Below are positions 6,655 through 14,862 of a stretch of 46,562 nucleotides of DNA, in pieces. The DNA is taken from contig NZ_CAIZIZ010000411.1 in the NCBI RefSeq assembly GCF_903933125.1, positions 1 to 46,562 on the forward strand, written 5' to 3'. The stretch comes from an uncultured Lamprocystis sp. Lineage in GTDB: Bacteria; Pseudomonadota; Gammaproteobacteria; Chromatiales; Chromatiaceae. Position 1 is the stretch's first letter. Every line of letters starts with the position of its first letter. Made by a program: the position numbers and the translations under genes. The notes under the pieces are model-generated. The model was not told the origin of the DNA. It ran no database searches and saw nothing but the letters and a program-made list of their open reading frames with translations.

Positions 6655-9600
6655 ATGAGTGGACGCTGGAAGACCATTTCGCCGTCCCAGTTTCCGTGGG
6701 AGCAGGACGCGCTCGACTATATTCAGCGCGCGCTGCCAAACCGCGAACCGTTCCGGGCCTACAGCAACTTCGAGTTTGTCGCCGACGACGGAAGCATCAA
6801 CGAAGGCGACTTGCTGATCATTTCGCGCTACAGCATCTTCCTCGTTGAGATCAAGAGCCGGCCTGGGGAGATCGGTGGCGATTCGCATACCTGGATCTGG
6901 CGAGATGGCGGTCGGGAGTACTTTGACGACAACCCCCTGCTGCTGACGAACCGCAAGGCCAAGAAGCTCGCATCGCTGCTGCGAAAGCAACTGACCGTTC
7001 AAAAACGCCGCACACCCTACATCCAGTCCCTGGTCTTTCTGTCCGACCCCGCGCAACGGTGCAAGCTCACCGGTCCGGCTCGCGAAAATGTTCATTTGCG
7101 GGCCGACATCGCCAACAAACTGTTCGATGAGACGGCTCCGGTCGCCAGTGCGCAGCCAATCGACCGCGATCTGGCAACGTCGATCCATCGGGCTCTGGAA
7201 GCCATTGGCATCCGTCCGCCGCAGCAGAGCCGGCGCGTCGGGGATTACCAACTCGAACAAGTCCTTGCCGAGACCGATTTTCACCAGGACTGGTTGGCAA
7301 AACATGTATCGCTGACCAACGTGCGCCGACGTGTTCGGCTCTACACCGCCAAGCGCACGCTCACTGCCGCCCAGCGCTCCATGCTCGCCGACGCCGCGCG
7401 ACGCGAGTTTCAGTTGCTTGAAGGTATCCGCCATCCGGGCATCCTGCGCGCCTCGGACTTCATTGACAGCGAGCATGGGCCGGCCCTGATCTTTGAGTAT
7501 GACGAAGGGCTTCAGCGACTCGACCATTTCATTCGGGCGCAAGGGGAGTGCCTCGATCTTTGGCAGCGATTGAAGCTGGTCCGCGCAATTGCCGAAGCAC
7601 TGGATGCGGCTCATCGCTATCGTCTGTACCATCGGGGCCTGTCGCCGCAGACCATCATGGTCAGGACAGTCGGCGCCCATGCGTTCGATGTCACCCTCTT
7701 CGACTGGCAAATCGCCACGCGGCAGTTGCAGGAAGCCGAGGGCGAGACGACGGGAGCGCTGCCTGTCGAAATGCTCTCCGATCCGGTCGCTCAAGCGATC
7801 TACCTCGCGCCTGAAGCCCGCACCGCGCCCCGGCCGGACGCCATCAAGCTCGACCTCTTCGCGCTCGGCGCCATCGCCTATTTCGTGCTCGCGGGCGAGC
7901 CTCCTGCCATCAGCGGCGACGAACTGGTCACGAAGTGCGAACAAGGGCCTGGACTGACGTTGTCGGCCCTGGTCAACGGGTGTCTGGCCGAGATCGAGGA
8001 ACTCATCCAGTTCGCCACCTGGCCCACGCCCGAAGATCGCTTCAGCACAACCAACGAGTTCTTGGCCGCCCTCGACAAGGCCGAAGAAGCCCTCGAAGAC
8101 GCGCTGACCGCACCCGCATCACCGCTGGTTTCGCCGCTGGAAGCCAATACCGGAAATGAGCTCAACGGCTTTGAAGTCATTCGGCGACTCGGCAAGGGTG
8201 GCACCAGTCTGGCACTGGAGGTCCGCCGCAAGGGCGCCGGGCAACCGCGCCAGGGCGTTTTCAAGATCGCGTTGGAGCCGGAGTTCAACGAGCGACTCAA
8301 GCGCGAAGCTGAGACGCTGGTCCGGCTGCAGCCCCACCAGAACATCGTCCAGTGCTTTGAGCGCTTCGAAGTCGCGGGGCTGGCGACCCTGTTCCTGTCC
8401 TCGGCGGGCGAGGAAACCCTTGGTGAGCGCCTGCGCCAAGAGGGGCGCCTGGGTTTGGACCTGCTGCAGCGGTTCGGCGAGGAGCTGATTGCGGTTGTGG
8501 AGTACCTGGAGCGCGAGGGCGTGCCCCACCGCGACATCAAGCCGGACAACATCGGCATCCGCCCAGGCACCGGCAAACGACTCACCCTGACGTTGTTTGA
8601 CTTCTCGCTGGCGGGAGTCCCGGCCACCGACCTGAACGCGGGGACCCGGCTCTATATGGACCCGTTCTTGCGCAAACGCGGCCTGTGGGACGGGTATGCC
8701 GAGCGCTACTCGTGTGCACTGACCCTGCACGAAATGGCCACGGGGACCCTTCCTGAATGGGGTGATGGCAGTGCCGATCCGGCGACGCTGAAATCAGAGA
8801 TCGTTCTTGATTCAGAACGCTTTGATGCGTCGATTCGCAAGCAGGCCCGCGACTTCTTTGGCCGGGCGCTGGCCCGCAACCACCGCAAACGCTTTGACAA
8901 CGCTGAGCAGATGCTGCGTCATTGGCGCAAAGTGTTCGAGAACGTCTCGCGGCCCGTCACGACCCACGCCACGCAACCGCGACAAATCGAATTGCCGCTC
9001 GGTGATGAGCCGACGGCCAGCGACGGCGGCATCTCCCCGAGCACACCGATCGGATCGCTCGAACTGGATTCACGACAACTCGAACTGATTGATCGGATTG
9101 GCCACGATGCACTGGCGACCGCGGGCGATCTGGCCGACTTGCCGCGCAATCGCCTCTACCGGCACCGCGGCATTGCGCTGGCGGTCGCGCGCGAATTGCA
9201 CCAAATTGCCGACCGGCTGCGGCAACAGTTCAGCGGAGGCGCGGCCAGGGACGAACAGCCCGCGGACACCACCGTCGCCAAACTGTCGGTGGATGCGGCA
9301 GCCGCCTTGCTCGTGCCCAAGAAGGGTGACGATGCACAACGCCAGGTGCTGGAGGGGTGGCTCGGCTTGAGCGCACCGGCCGACGCCTCACCACTGCCGG
9401 AGCATCTGTTGCAGTCGATGGCGGAGCGGATGTCGCGTCAGCCGGAAGTCACCCACCTGCGAGACGACGTGGCCCTTGTGTTGACGGGGCTGGGCGGCAT
9501 CGCGACGGTTGGCGAGATCGCCACCGCACTCCTGGCCCGGCGCGGCAGCGTGCAAACCGGCGCCGCCCGGCGCGGCGAGGCTGAAGCACTGACCCGCGCC

Positions 9601-10818
9601 GTCATCACCGTCGAACGCACCAAACAAGCCGCCCGCTGGCAATTGGTGACGCGCGACGCCATCGTTCGGCCGCTGACCGAGGCGGCGCATATCGACGATC
9701 TGGTCGTTGCCACCCTCGCCGGCAGCGGTGCGGCAGGGCTGTTTCCATCCGCACCCGAGGTGCGCGCCAGTTACGCGGTGCTATTGGGCGAGGCCGCCGA
9801 TCGCCTGGCGCAACAAGACCCACTGCCGTCGTCGCAACAGGTGGCCGACACCTTGGCGCAGGTGCCGGCGCCCGCGGGAGATGCCGGCTTGAGCTCCGAT
9901 CGGCTGATCCGTCTGGCGGCCGCGTGTGCCCGGCAAGCCGCTTTGTCCTCGCGCCTTGAGTTCTATCCAACCCAGTTGTCTGCCGCCCGCGCCGTCAAGC
10001 TGGCGACCAACTCGTTGCTCGGTTTGCGTCAGTTCGACCTGGAGACCATCCGGCGCAGGATATTCGCCCGCTACCCCGAGGCAGCGCCCTTGCCTGGGCC
10101 CACGGAGCTGGAACAATTGCTCAAGGACGCCGGCCTGGAGGTGAGTTGGGACGGCGCCAAGCGCGCCTTCGTCACGCTCTACTCGGCGGGCATTATTTCA
10201 GGCACCACACAGATCACCCGCTTCAGCACTCACAGCCGGCCGCGCTCGTCCACGGCGCAGGATGTACAGGCCGCCCTGCAGATCGACGAACGCATCAAGC
10301 ACACCTTGCGCAGCGGCAAATTGCTCACCTTGTCCGTCGACCCGAAGGGGCTTGCGCTCGCACAGTGCGAACTCGCCGAGCGCTTTGGCCTGAAGGTCAT
10401 CGACTTCGATGCGGTCGTGCTCACCCTGCTCGAGGCGCAGGCCAAGGAATGGGACGTGGACTGGAACATCCTGCTGGCCGCCGATGCCGCGCCCGTGGGT
10501 TCGGTGGATGCGCAGAACTTCGCGACCGTGCTCGGTGAAGTCTGGCCCAAGGTCGAAGCGCAACTGCTGCGCGACGATCAGCCGGGTGTGCTGGTGAATC
10601 TCGGTCTGGCCGCGCGCTGGCAGCGCATGCCGCTGTTCGCCAAGCTGGCCGAGGCCTGCATGTTTGGCCGGCGGCCACCACTGATTGCCCTGATTGCCAG
10701 CCCGCTGACGCCTGACAACCGCCCGGTGCTGGATGGCGAAGCCGTTCCGGTCACCATCAACACCACGGATTACGGTCGCATCCCCCGCGCCTGGCTGGAA
10801 AACGCTCACCGTAGTTAA
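6655..10818 (+). CDS. pglW: BREX type 2/Pgl protein PglW: NERD nuclease-like domain plus tandem kinase domains
   Basis: A 1387-residue multidomain protein; GGAGG lies 6 nt before the ATG. Residues 10-130 form a NERD (nuclease-related) domain with the acidic core E50-G-D52 and V-E65-I-K67. Residues ~215-470 are a first protein-kinase fold whose catalytic loop reads HRGLSPQTI (H326; Asp replaced by Gly) and whose DFG reads DWQ (350-352), so it looks like a pseudokinase. Residues ~505-770 are a second kinase with LGKGGTS (512-518), the VFK lysine K537, HRDIKPDN (625-632) and DFS (649-651), so it looks catalytically intact. Residues ~800-870 look like a helix-hairpin-helix/alpha-CTD-type module, followed by helical segments of unknown role. 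In Pgl systems PglW is a Ser/Thr kinase essential for phage resistance; the substrate is not established here. The next gene, pglX, starts 330 bp downstream. Confidence 0.9.
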   Translation: MSGRWKTISPSQFPWEQDALDYIQRALPNREPFRAYSNFEFVADDGSINEGDLLIISRYSIFLVEIKSRPGEIGGDSHTWIWRDGGREYFDDNPLLLTNRKAKKLASLLRKQLTVQKRRTPYIQSLVFLSDPAQRCKLTGPARENVHLRADIANKLFDETAPVASAQPIDRDLATSIHRALEAIGIRPPQQSRRVGDYQLEQVLAETDFHQDWLAKHVSLTNVRRRVRLYTAKRTLTAAQRSMLADAARREFQLLEGIRHPGILRASDFIDSEHGPALIFEYDEGLQRLDHFIRAQGECLDLWQRLKLVRAIAEALDAAHRYRLYHRGLSPQTIMVRTVGAHAFDVTLFDWQIATRQLQEAEGETTGALPVEMLSDPVAQAIYLAPEARTAPRPDAIKLDLFALGAIAYFVLAGEPPAISGDELVTKCEQGPGLTLSALVNGCLAEIEELIQFATWPTPEDRFSTTNEFLAALDKAEEALEDALTAPASPLVSPLEANTGNELNGFEVIRRLGKGGTSLALEVRRKGAGQPRQGVFKIALEPEFNERLKREAETLVRLQPHQNIVQCFERFEVAGLATLFLSSAGEETLGERLRQEGRLGLDLLQRFGEELIAVVEYLEREGVPHRDIKPDNIGIRPGTGKRLTLTLFDFSLAGVPATDLNAGTRLYMDPFLRKRGLWDGYAERYSCALTLHEMATGTLPEWGDGSADPATLKSEIVLDSERFDASIRKQARDFFGRALARNHRKRFDNAEQMLRHWRKVFENVSRPVTTHATQPRQIELPLGDEPTASDGGISPSTPIGSLELDSRQLELIDRIGHDALATAGDLADLPRNRLYRHRGIALAVARELHQIADRLRQQFSGGAARDEQPADTTVAKLSVDAAAALLVPKKGDDAQRQVLEGWLGLSAPADASPLPEHLLQSMAERMSRQPEVTHLRDDVALVLTGLGGIATVGEIATALLARRGSVQTGAARRGEAEALTRAVITVERTKQAARWQLVTRDAIVRPLTEAAHIDDLVVATLAGSGAAGLFPSAPEVRASYAVLLGEAADRLAQQDPLPSSQQVADTLAQVPAPAGDAGLSSDRLIRLAAACARQAALSSRLEFYPTQLSAARAVKLATNSLLGLRQFDLETIRRRIFARYPEAAPLPGPTELEQLLKDAGLEVSWDGAKRAFVTLYSAGIISGTTQITRFSTHSRPRSSTAQDVQAALQIDERIKHTLRSGKLLTLSVDPKGLALAQCELAERFGLKVIDFDAVVLTLLEAQAKEWDVDWNILLAADAAPVGSVDAQNFATVLGEVWPKVEAQLLRDDQPGVLVNLGLAARWQRMPLFAKLAEACMFGRRPPLIALIASPLTPDNRPVLDGEAVPVTINTTDYGRIPRAWLENAHRS

Positions 10819-10901
10819 ACCGCGCCCGGCGCGATATGCGATGTTTTTGGATTGGGTTAGCCTCGGTAGAATCGGCGATCGTCGGCGCTGGCGCGGTTTA
10901 A
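10815..10901. repeat. Inverted repeat after pglW
   Basis: Twelve-base arms TTAAACCGCGCC (10815-10826, overlapping the pglW stop codon) and GGCGCGGTTTAA (10890-10901) are perfectly complementary across a 63-nt loop. It may act as a processing or termination structure, or mark the edge of an inserted element. There is no T-run after it. Confidence 0.6.
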
Positions 10902-10902
10902 G

Positions 10903-10924
10903 TACCTCGATCAAGATTCCGGCC
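10903..10924 (+). repeat. 22-bp dispersed repeat, copy 5 (divergent)
   Basis: Reads ...CTCGATCAAGATTCCGGCC and retains the TCGATCA...ATTCCGGCC framework of the family with several changes. It faces copy 6 in opposite orientation, the pair enclosing double-hairpin copy B. Confidence 0.5.
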
Positions 10925-10940
10925 ACTTGGGCTCGCCCGG

Positions 10941-10997
10941 TGCGTAGTCAGGCCATCCTGGCCTGACACCGTCAGGGCTGGAAGCCCTGACGACGCA
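10941..10997 (+). repeat. Double-hairpin REP-like element, copy B
   Basis: Two stem-loops, GTCAGGCC-ATCCT-GGCCTGAC and GTCAGGGC-TGGAA-GCCCTGAC, separated by 3 nt and bounded by TGCGT and ACGCA. It is the inverted counterpart of copy A at 5568-5639. Confidence 0.85.
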
Positions 10998-11004
10998 CGC
11001 CGCT

Positions 11005-11026
11005 GGCCGGGATTACGATCAAGGCC
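11005..11026 (-). repeat. 22-bp dispersed repeat, copy 6
   Basis: Minus-strand reading GGCCTTGATCGTAATCCCGG then CC; differs from consensus at a few central bases. With copy 5 it forms an inverted frame around double-hairpin copy B. Confidence 0.65.
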
Positions 11027-11104
11027 GGTTTAAGATATTAAAAAAGAGACATTCTAGATTGCGTTTCCACAAAGGCTTGTGACGTCTCCAAGGTCCATCA
11101 CAAC

Positions 11105-11140
11105 ATGAAAATTAACCAGTTCACTCTGGACGCGGTTTAA
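11105..11140 (+). CDS. Possible 11-residue leader peptide upstream of pglX
   Basis: ATG to TAA encoding MKINQFTLDAV, ending 7 bp before the pglX ATG, with a weak purine-rich site (AAGGT) upstream. pglX itself has only a poor, too-close binding site (GGCAG), so translation by reinitiation from this leader is a plausible but untested arrangement. It may also be chance. Confidence 0.25.
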   Translation: MKINQFTLDAV

Positions 11141-11147
11141 GGCAGTT

Positions 11148-14100
11148 ATGATCAATCGCACCAAACTGCTGGCGGACCTGAAGGTTCAGGTTCGCGACCT
11201 GGAGAGCGATCTGCGCGGCCGCTTTGCCACTCACGCGGACTACCGGGAGCGCCTGACGGCGGACTGGCAGGCCGCCCGTGATGCCGGACGCACCGCCGAG
11301 GCGGTGGAGACCTGGTCCGAGGCGCAGTTCACCCAGTCCGCCGTGGCCTGGATCCTGGCCTGCGTCTTCGTGCGCTTCTGCGAAGACAACGCCCTGCTCG
11401 ACGCGCCGCTGATCGCCGGCACGGATGCCCGGGGCCAATCCGCCGTGGCGCGCCAGGACGCGTTTTACCTGCAACACCCGACCGCGTCGGACAACGACTA
11501 CCTGCGCGACGTGTTCACGGTGGCGAGCCGTCTGCCTGGCCTGTCGGACGTCATGAAGGTCCAGCGCGTGTTGCTGACGGCCCCGGTCTCCGCCGACCTG
11601 GGCAAGCAACTGGTGCGTCTCTTCCGCGCCACCAATGCCGACAGCGGCGCCCTGGTTCACGACTTCGCCGATCCCGACTGGAGCACCCGCTTCCTGGGCG
11701 ACCTGTACCAGGACCTCTCCGAGGCGGCGCGGGAGCGCTTTGCCCTGCTGCAGACGCCGGAGTTCATTGAATCCTTCATCCTGGACCGGACGCTCACCCC
11801 GGCGCTCGACATCTACACCCTGGAAGAAGTCGATCTGATCGACCCGACCTGCGGATCGGGGCACTTTCTGCTCAGCGCCTTTGAGCGGCTGGCCCCGCGC
11901 TGGCTGCGCAAGCGGCCGGACAACGTCAATCTGGCCTTGCAGGAAGCGCTGGATCGCATCGCGGGCATCGACCTGAATCCCTACGCCGTGGTCATCGCCC
12001 GGTTCCGACTGCTGGTGGCCGCGCTCAAGATGGCTCAGGTGCACAAGCTGCGACTTGCGCCGGACTTCCATCTGCATATCGAGACCGGCGACAGCCTGTT
12101 GCACGGGTTCGATCAGCGGGACTACCTACGGGCACAATTACCGCTCGGGTTGACTACGCCGCACGAGAATCTGGCGAAGACTGCTGATCATTTGTATCGG
12201 CACGCATTCGCGGCAGAGGACTTGACCGCGACCAATCAGATACTGGCGAGAAAGTACGCTGCTGTGGTTGGGAACCCGCCGTATATCACGGTCAAGGATG
12301 GTGCGGTTTCAGCCTTGTATCGCGAGCGCTTCTTTAGTTGCCATGGCAAGTACGCCATGGTCGCGCCGTTTTGCGAGAGGTTCTGGGCGTTGGCAAAGCC
12401 TCTCGACAACGCGCGGCGAGCAGGTTATGTTGGCCTGATTGTTGGCAATGCATTCATGAAGCGCGAGTTCGGCAAGAAACTCGTTGAGGAAATATTCCCA
12501 ACAATTGATCTGACTCACGTTATCGACACATCTGGAGCTTATATCCCTGGTCACGGCACTCCAACGGTTATTTTGATGGGGCGAAATCGACCACCAGCTA
12601 CATCCTCGATACGTGCGGTCATGGGAATCAACGGCGAGCCCTCGACACCCGCTGATCCTGCCCACGGAGTCGTGTGGTCGGCAATCGTCAACCAGATTGA
12701 CCTTAGCAATTCCAGCAGTGAGTGGATTAGTGTTTCAGACACTGAGCGCGCACTATTCGAAAAACATCCTTGGAGCATTAATGGGGGCGGGGCTGTCGAA
12801 TTGAGAGAACAACTTGAAAGTCGGGCCGATGCTGTTTTTAGCGCGTCGGTCGTAGACGCAGGTTTCTTTGGAATCTCAGCCGCTGACGATGTGTACTTGT
12901 TGCCACTTTATGCGCCGAAGACCATCGGTTTTCAGAACGATTTCTTTAAACCTGTAGTTTCTGGAGATGAGGTTCGCGATTGGCAATTGACGCCAGAGCA
13001 AAGCATGATCCTTCCCTACAAGGATGGCGCACTGGCTGACATCCGATCGGATGCAGCCACGTTTAAGTATCTATGGCCTTTCAGAAACTTTCTATGGTCC
13101 CGGACTACGTTTGCGAAAAAAACCTACCGAGAAGAAGGTAGAGCGTGGTGGGAATGGCATCAGATTGCACTGCGCCGTATCGAGACTCTGCTGACGATAA
13201 CACTCGCAGAAGTTGCAACGCACAACCACTTTGTCCTCGACCGGGGCGGTAAGGTCTTCAACAGAACCGCGCCCGTCATCAAGCTACCCGCCAACAGCAC
13301 CGAAGATGACCATTTTGGACTCCTCGGCCTGCTAAATTCTTCTACGGCATGTTTTTGGTTCAAGCAGGTTTGTCATAACAAGGGGAGTACGGTCGATCAG
13401 CATGGGGCACGTCAAAGAACGGCTGCATTCGAGGACTTCTACGCACACAACAGTACCAAGGTTGGTCAGTTTCCCGTGGTGACGGAACGTCCTGTCGATA
13501 TCGCAAAGCGAATCGATAACCTGGCCTCTCTACGCGCAGCCCGCCTGCCAGCGGCAGTTCTGGCGGCCACGGTGCCAACCCGCGCTGGACTGGATGCTGC
13601 GAGGAATGAGGCCGAGAGTATTCGGTGTCAGATGATCGCCTGGCAGGAGGAACTGGACTGGCAGGTCTACCGCATCTATGGCGTACTGGCCGATGCGCTG
13701 AATTGTGAAGGGGAGCCCCCCGGTCTTCAATTCGGAGAGCGCGCCTTTGAGATTTCATTGGCTCGGCAGTTGGCTGCGGGGACCATGTCAACGACCTGGT
13801 TTGAGCGTCACGGCGCCCGACCCATCACGGAATGCCCCGCACACTGGCCGGCGGACTACCGCGTCCTGGTCGAACGTCGTATCGCCGCGATCAGCCAGTC
13901 GCGGGACCTGGCTCTCATTGAGCGCCCTGAATACAAGCGCCGCTGGGCCGGTGCGGATTGGGGTTCGCTGGAGAAGGCTGCCATTCAAGATTGGCTACTC
14001 GACCGATTGGAAGCGGCCGACCTCTGGCCGCGAAACCCACAGCCTGCACCGTGCCTTTGTTCCGTGCGGGAGCTGGTTGATGCGCTTTCGGGCGACGAGC

Positions 14101-14837
14101 ATTTCCGCCGCGCGTTGGACCTGTATGCAGGCATCGGCAGTGATGCCCATGCGACCCTGACCATGCTCCTGCAACAGGCCGCCGTGCCCTACCTTGATGT
14201 GCTGCGGTACACCGACAGCGGTTTGCGCAAGCGCGCGGTGTGGCAAAACACCTGGACCTTGCAACGCAGAGAGGATGCAATCGATGCGGACGTGGCCCAG
14301 GAATTGGCCGGCGAGCCGCCTGAGGTGATCAAAGAGGAACAGGCCCGCCGCAAGGCCGCGGAAGTCGGCTCCATCCCAGTCCCTCCGAAGTACAAGCAGG
14401 AAGACTACCGCGACGGCGTCTGCTGGAAGCTTCGCGGGGCACTCGATGTGCCCAAAGAGCGCTTCGTCGGTTTCCCAGGGTTGGAGCGCAGCAACGATGC
14501 CGGAAGCCCGATGCTGCTGTGGGCCGGCTATGACGCCAAGGCACGCGCCCTGGCGCTGGCGGGCTACCTCTACGAGATGCTGCAACGCGAAGGCGCGGAC
14601 GCGGCGCGCTTGACGCCTGCCTTGGCTGGTCTCGACGAACTGCTGCCGTGGGTCCACCAATGGCACCCTGAGATGGACGACGACCTGGGCATGAGCACCG
14701 GCGACTACCTGCAAGGTCTGCTCGATGCGCAGTTGGCCCAGCACGGGCTGACGCTCACGGCGGTGCGCGCCTGGAAACCCCCGGCGCCCGTGCGCCGCAC
14801 GCGCGGCCGACGTGCCGGCGCAGCCGCGCCGGCCTGA
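11148..14837 (+). CDS. pglX: BREX type 2/Pgl adenine-specific DNA methyltransferase PglX
   Basis: A 1229-residue N6-adenine methyltransferase that in Pgl/BREX systems marks host DNA and is required for phage restriction. The SAM-binding motif I is DPTCGSGHFLL beginning at residue 232, and the catalytic motif IV is NPPY at 376-379, the usual order for class gamma enzymes. The N-terminus (MINRTKLLADLKVQVRDLE...) matches the start expected for PglX, so I keep this ATG. Residues ~660-1229 form the helical and specificity portion, ending in a basic Arg/Ala tail. Bases ~12130-13540 have visibly more A/T and different codon use than either flank, suggesting an exchanged target-recognition segment. 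There is no long homopolymer tract of the kind that makes pglX phase-variable in Streptomyces; the longest run noted is A7 at 13116-13122. pglY follows after 25 bp. Confidence 0.93.
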   Translation: MINRTKLLADLKVQVRDLESDLRGRFATHADYRERLTADWQAARDAGRTAEAVETWSEAQFTQSAVAWILACVFVRFCEDNALLDAPLIAGTDARGQSAVARQDAFYLQHPTASDNDYLRDVFTVASRLPGLSDVMKVQRVLLTAPVSADLGKQLVRLFRATNADSGALVHDFADPDWSTRFLGDLYQDLSEAARERFALLQTPEFIESFILDRTLTPALDIYTLEEVDLIDPTCGSGHFLLSAFERLAPRWLRKRPDNVNLALQEALDRIAGIDLNPYAVVIARFRLLVAALKMAQVHKLRLAPDFHLHIETGDSLLHGFDQRDYLRAQLPLGLTTPHENLAKTADHLYRHAFAAEDLTATNQILARKYAAVVGNPPYITVKDGAVSALYRERFFSCHGKYAMVAPFCERFWALAKPLDNARRAGYVGLIVGNAFMKREFGKKLVEEIFPTIDLTHVIDTSGAYIPGHGTPTVILMGRNRPPATSSIRAVMGINGEPSTPADPAHGVVWSAIVNQIDLSNSSSEWISVSDTERALFEKHPWSINGGGAVELREQLESRADAVFSASVVDAGFFGISAADDVYLLPLYAPKTIGFQNDFFKPVVSGDEVRDWQLTPEQSMILPYKDGALADIRSDAATFKYLWPFRNFLWSRTTFAKKTYREEGRAWWEWHQIALRRIETLLTITLAEVATHNHFVLDRGGKVFNRTAPVIKLPANSTEDDHFGLLGLLNSSTACFWFKQVCHNKGSTVDQHGARQRTAAFEDFYAHNSTKVGQFPVVTERPVDIAKRIDNLASLRAARLPAAVLAATVPTRAGLDAARNEAESIRCQMIAWQEELDWQVYRIYGVLADALNCEGEPPGLQFGERAFEISLARQLAAGTMSTTWFERHGARPITECPAHWPADYRVLVERRIAAISQSRDLALIERPEYKRRWAGADWGSLEKAAIQDWLLDRLEAADLWPRNPQPAPCLCSVRELVDALSGDEHFRRALDLYAGIGSDAHATLTMLLQQAAVPYLDVLRYTDSGLRKRAVWQNTWTLQRREDAIDADVAQELAGEPPEVIKEEQARRKAAEVGSIPVPPKYKQEDYRDGVCWKLRGALDVPKERFVGFPGLERSNDAGSPMLLWAGYDAKARALALAGYLYEMLQREGADAARLTPALAGLDELLPWVHQWHPEMDDDLGMSTGDYLQGLLDAQLAQHGLTLTAVRAWKPPAPVRRTRGRRAGAAAPA

Positions 14838-14862
14838 CACAAATCAAAAGGGATACAATAAG

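Noticed and set aside
6448-7944. 498-codon open frame on the minus strand
   Set aside because: It lies opposite the NERD and first kinase part of pglW, whose motifs are clear on the plus strand. High GC makes long antisense frames common.
13116-13122. A7 run in pglX as a phase-variation tract
   Set aside because: Seven adenines are too short to argue strongly for slippage, and there is no long G tract as in Streptomyces pglX.
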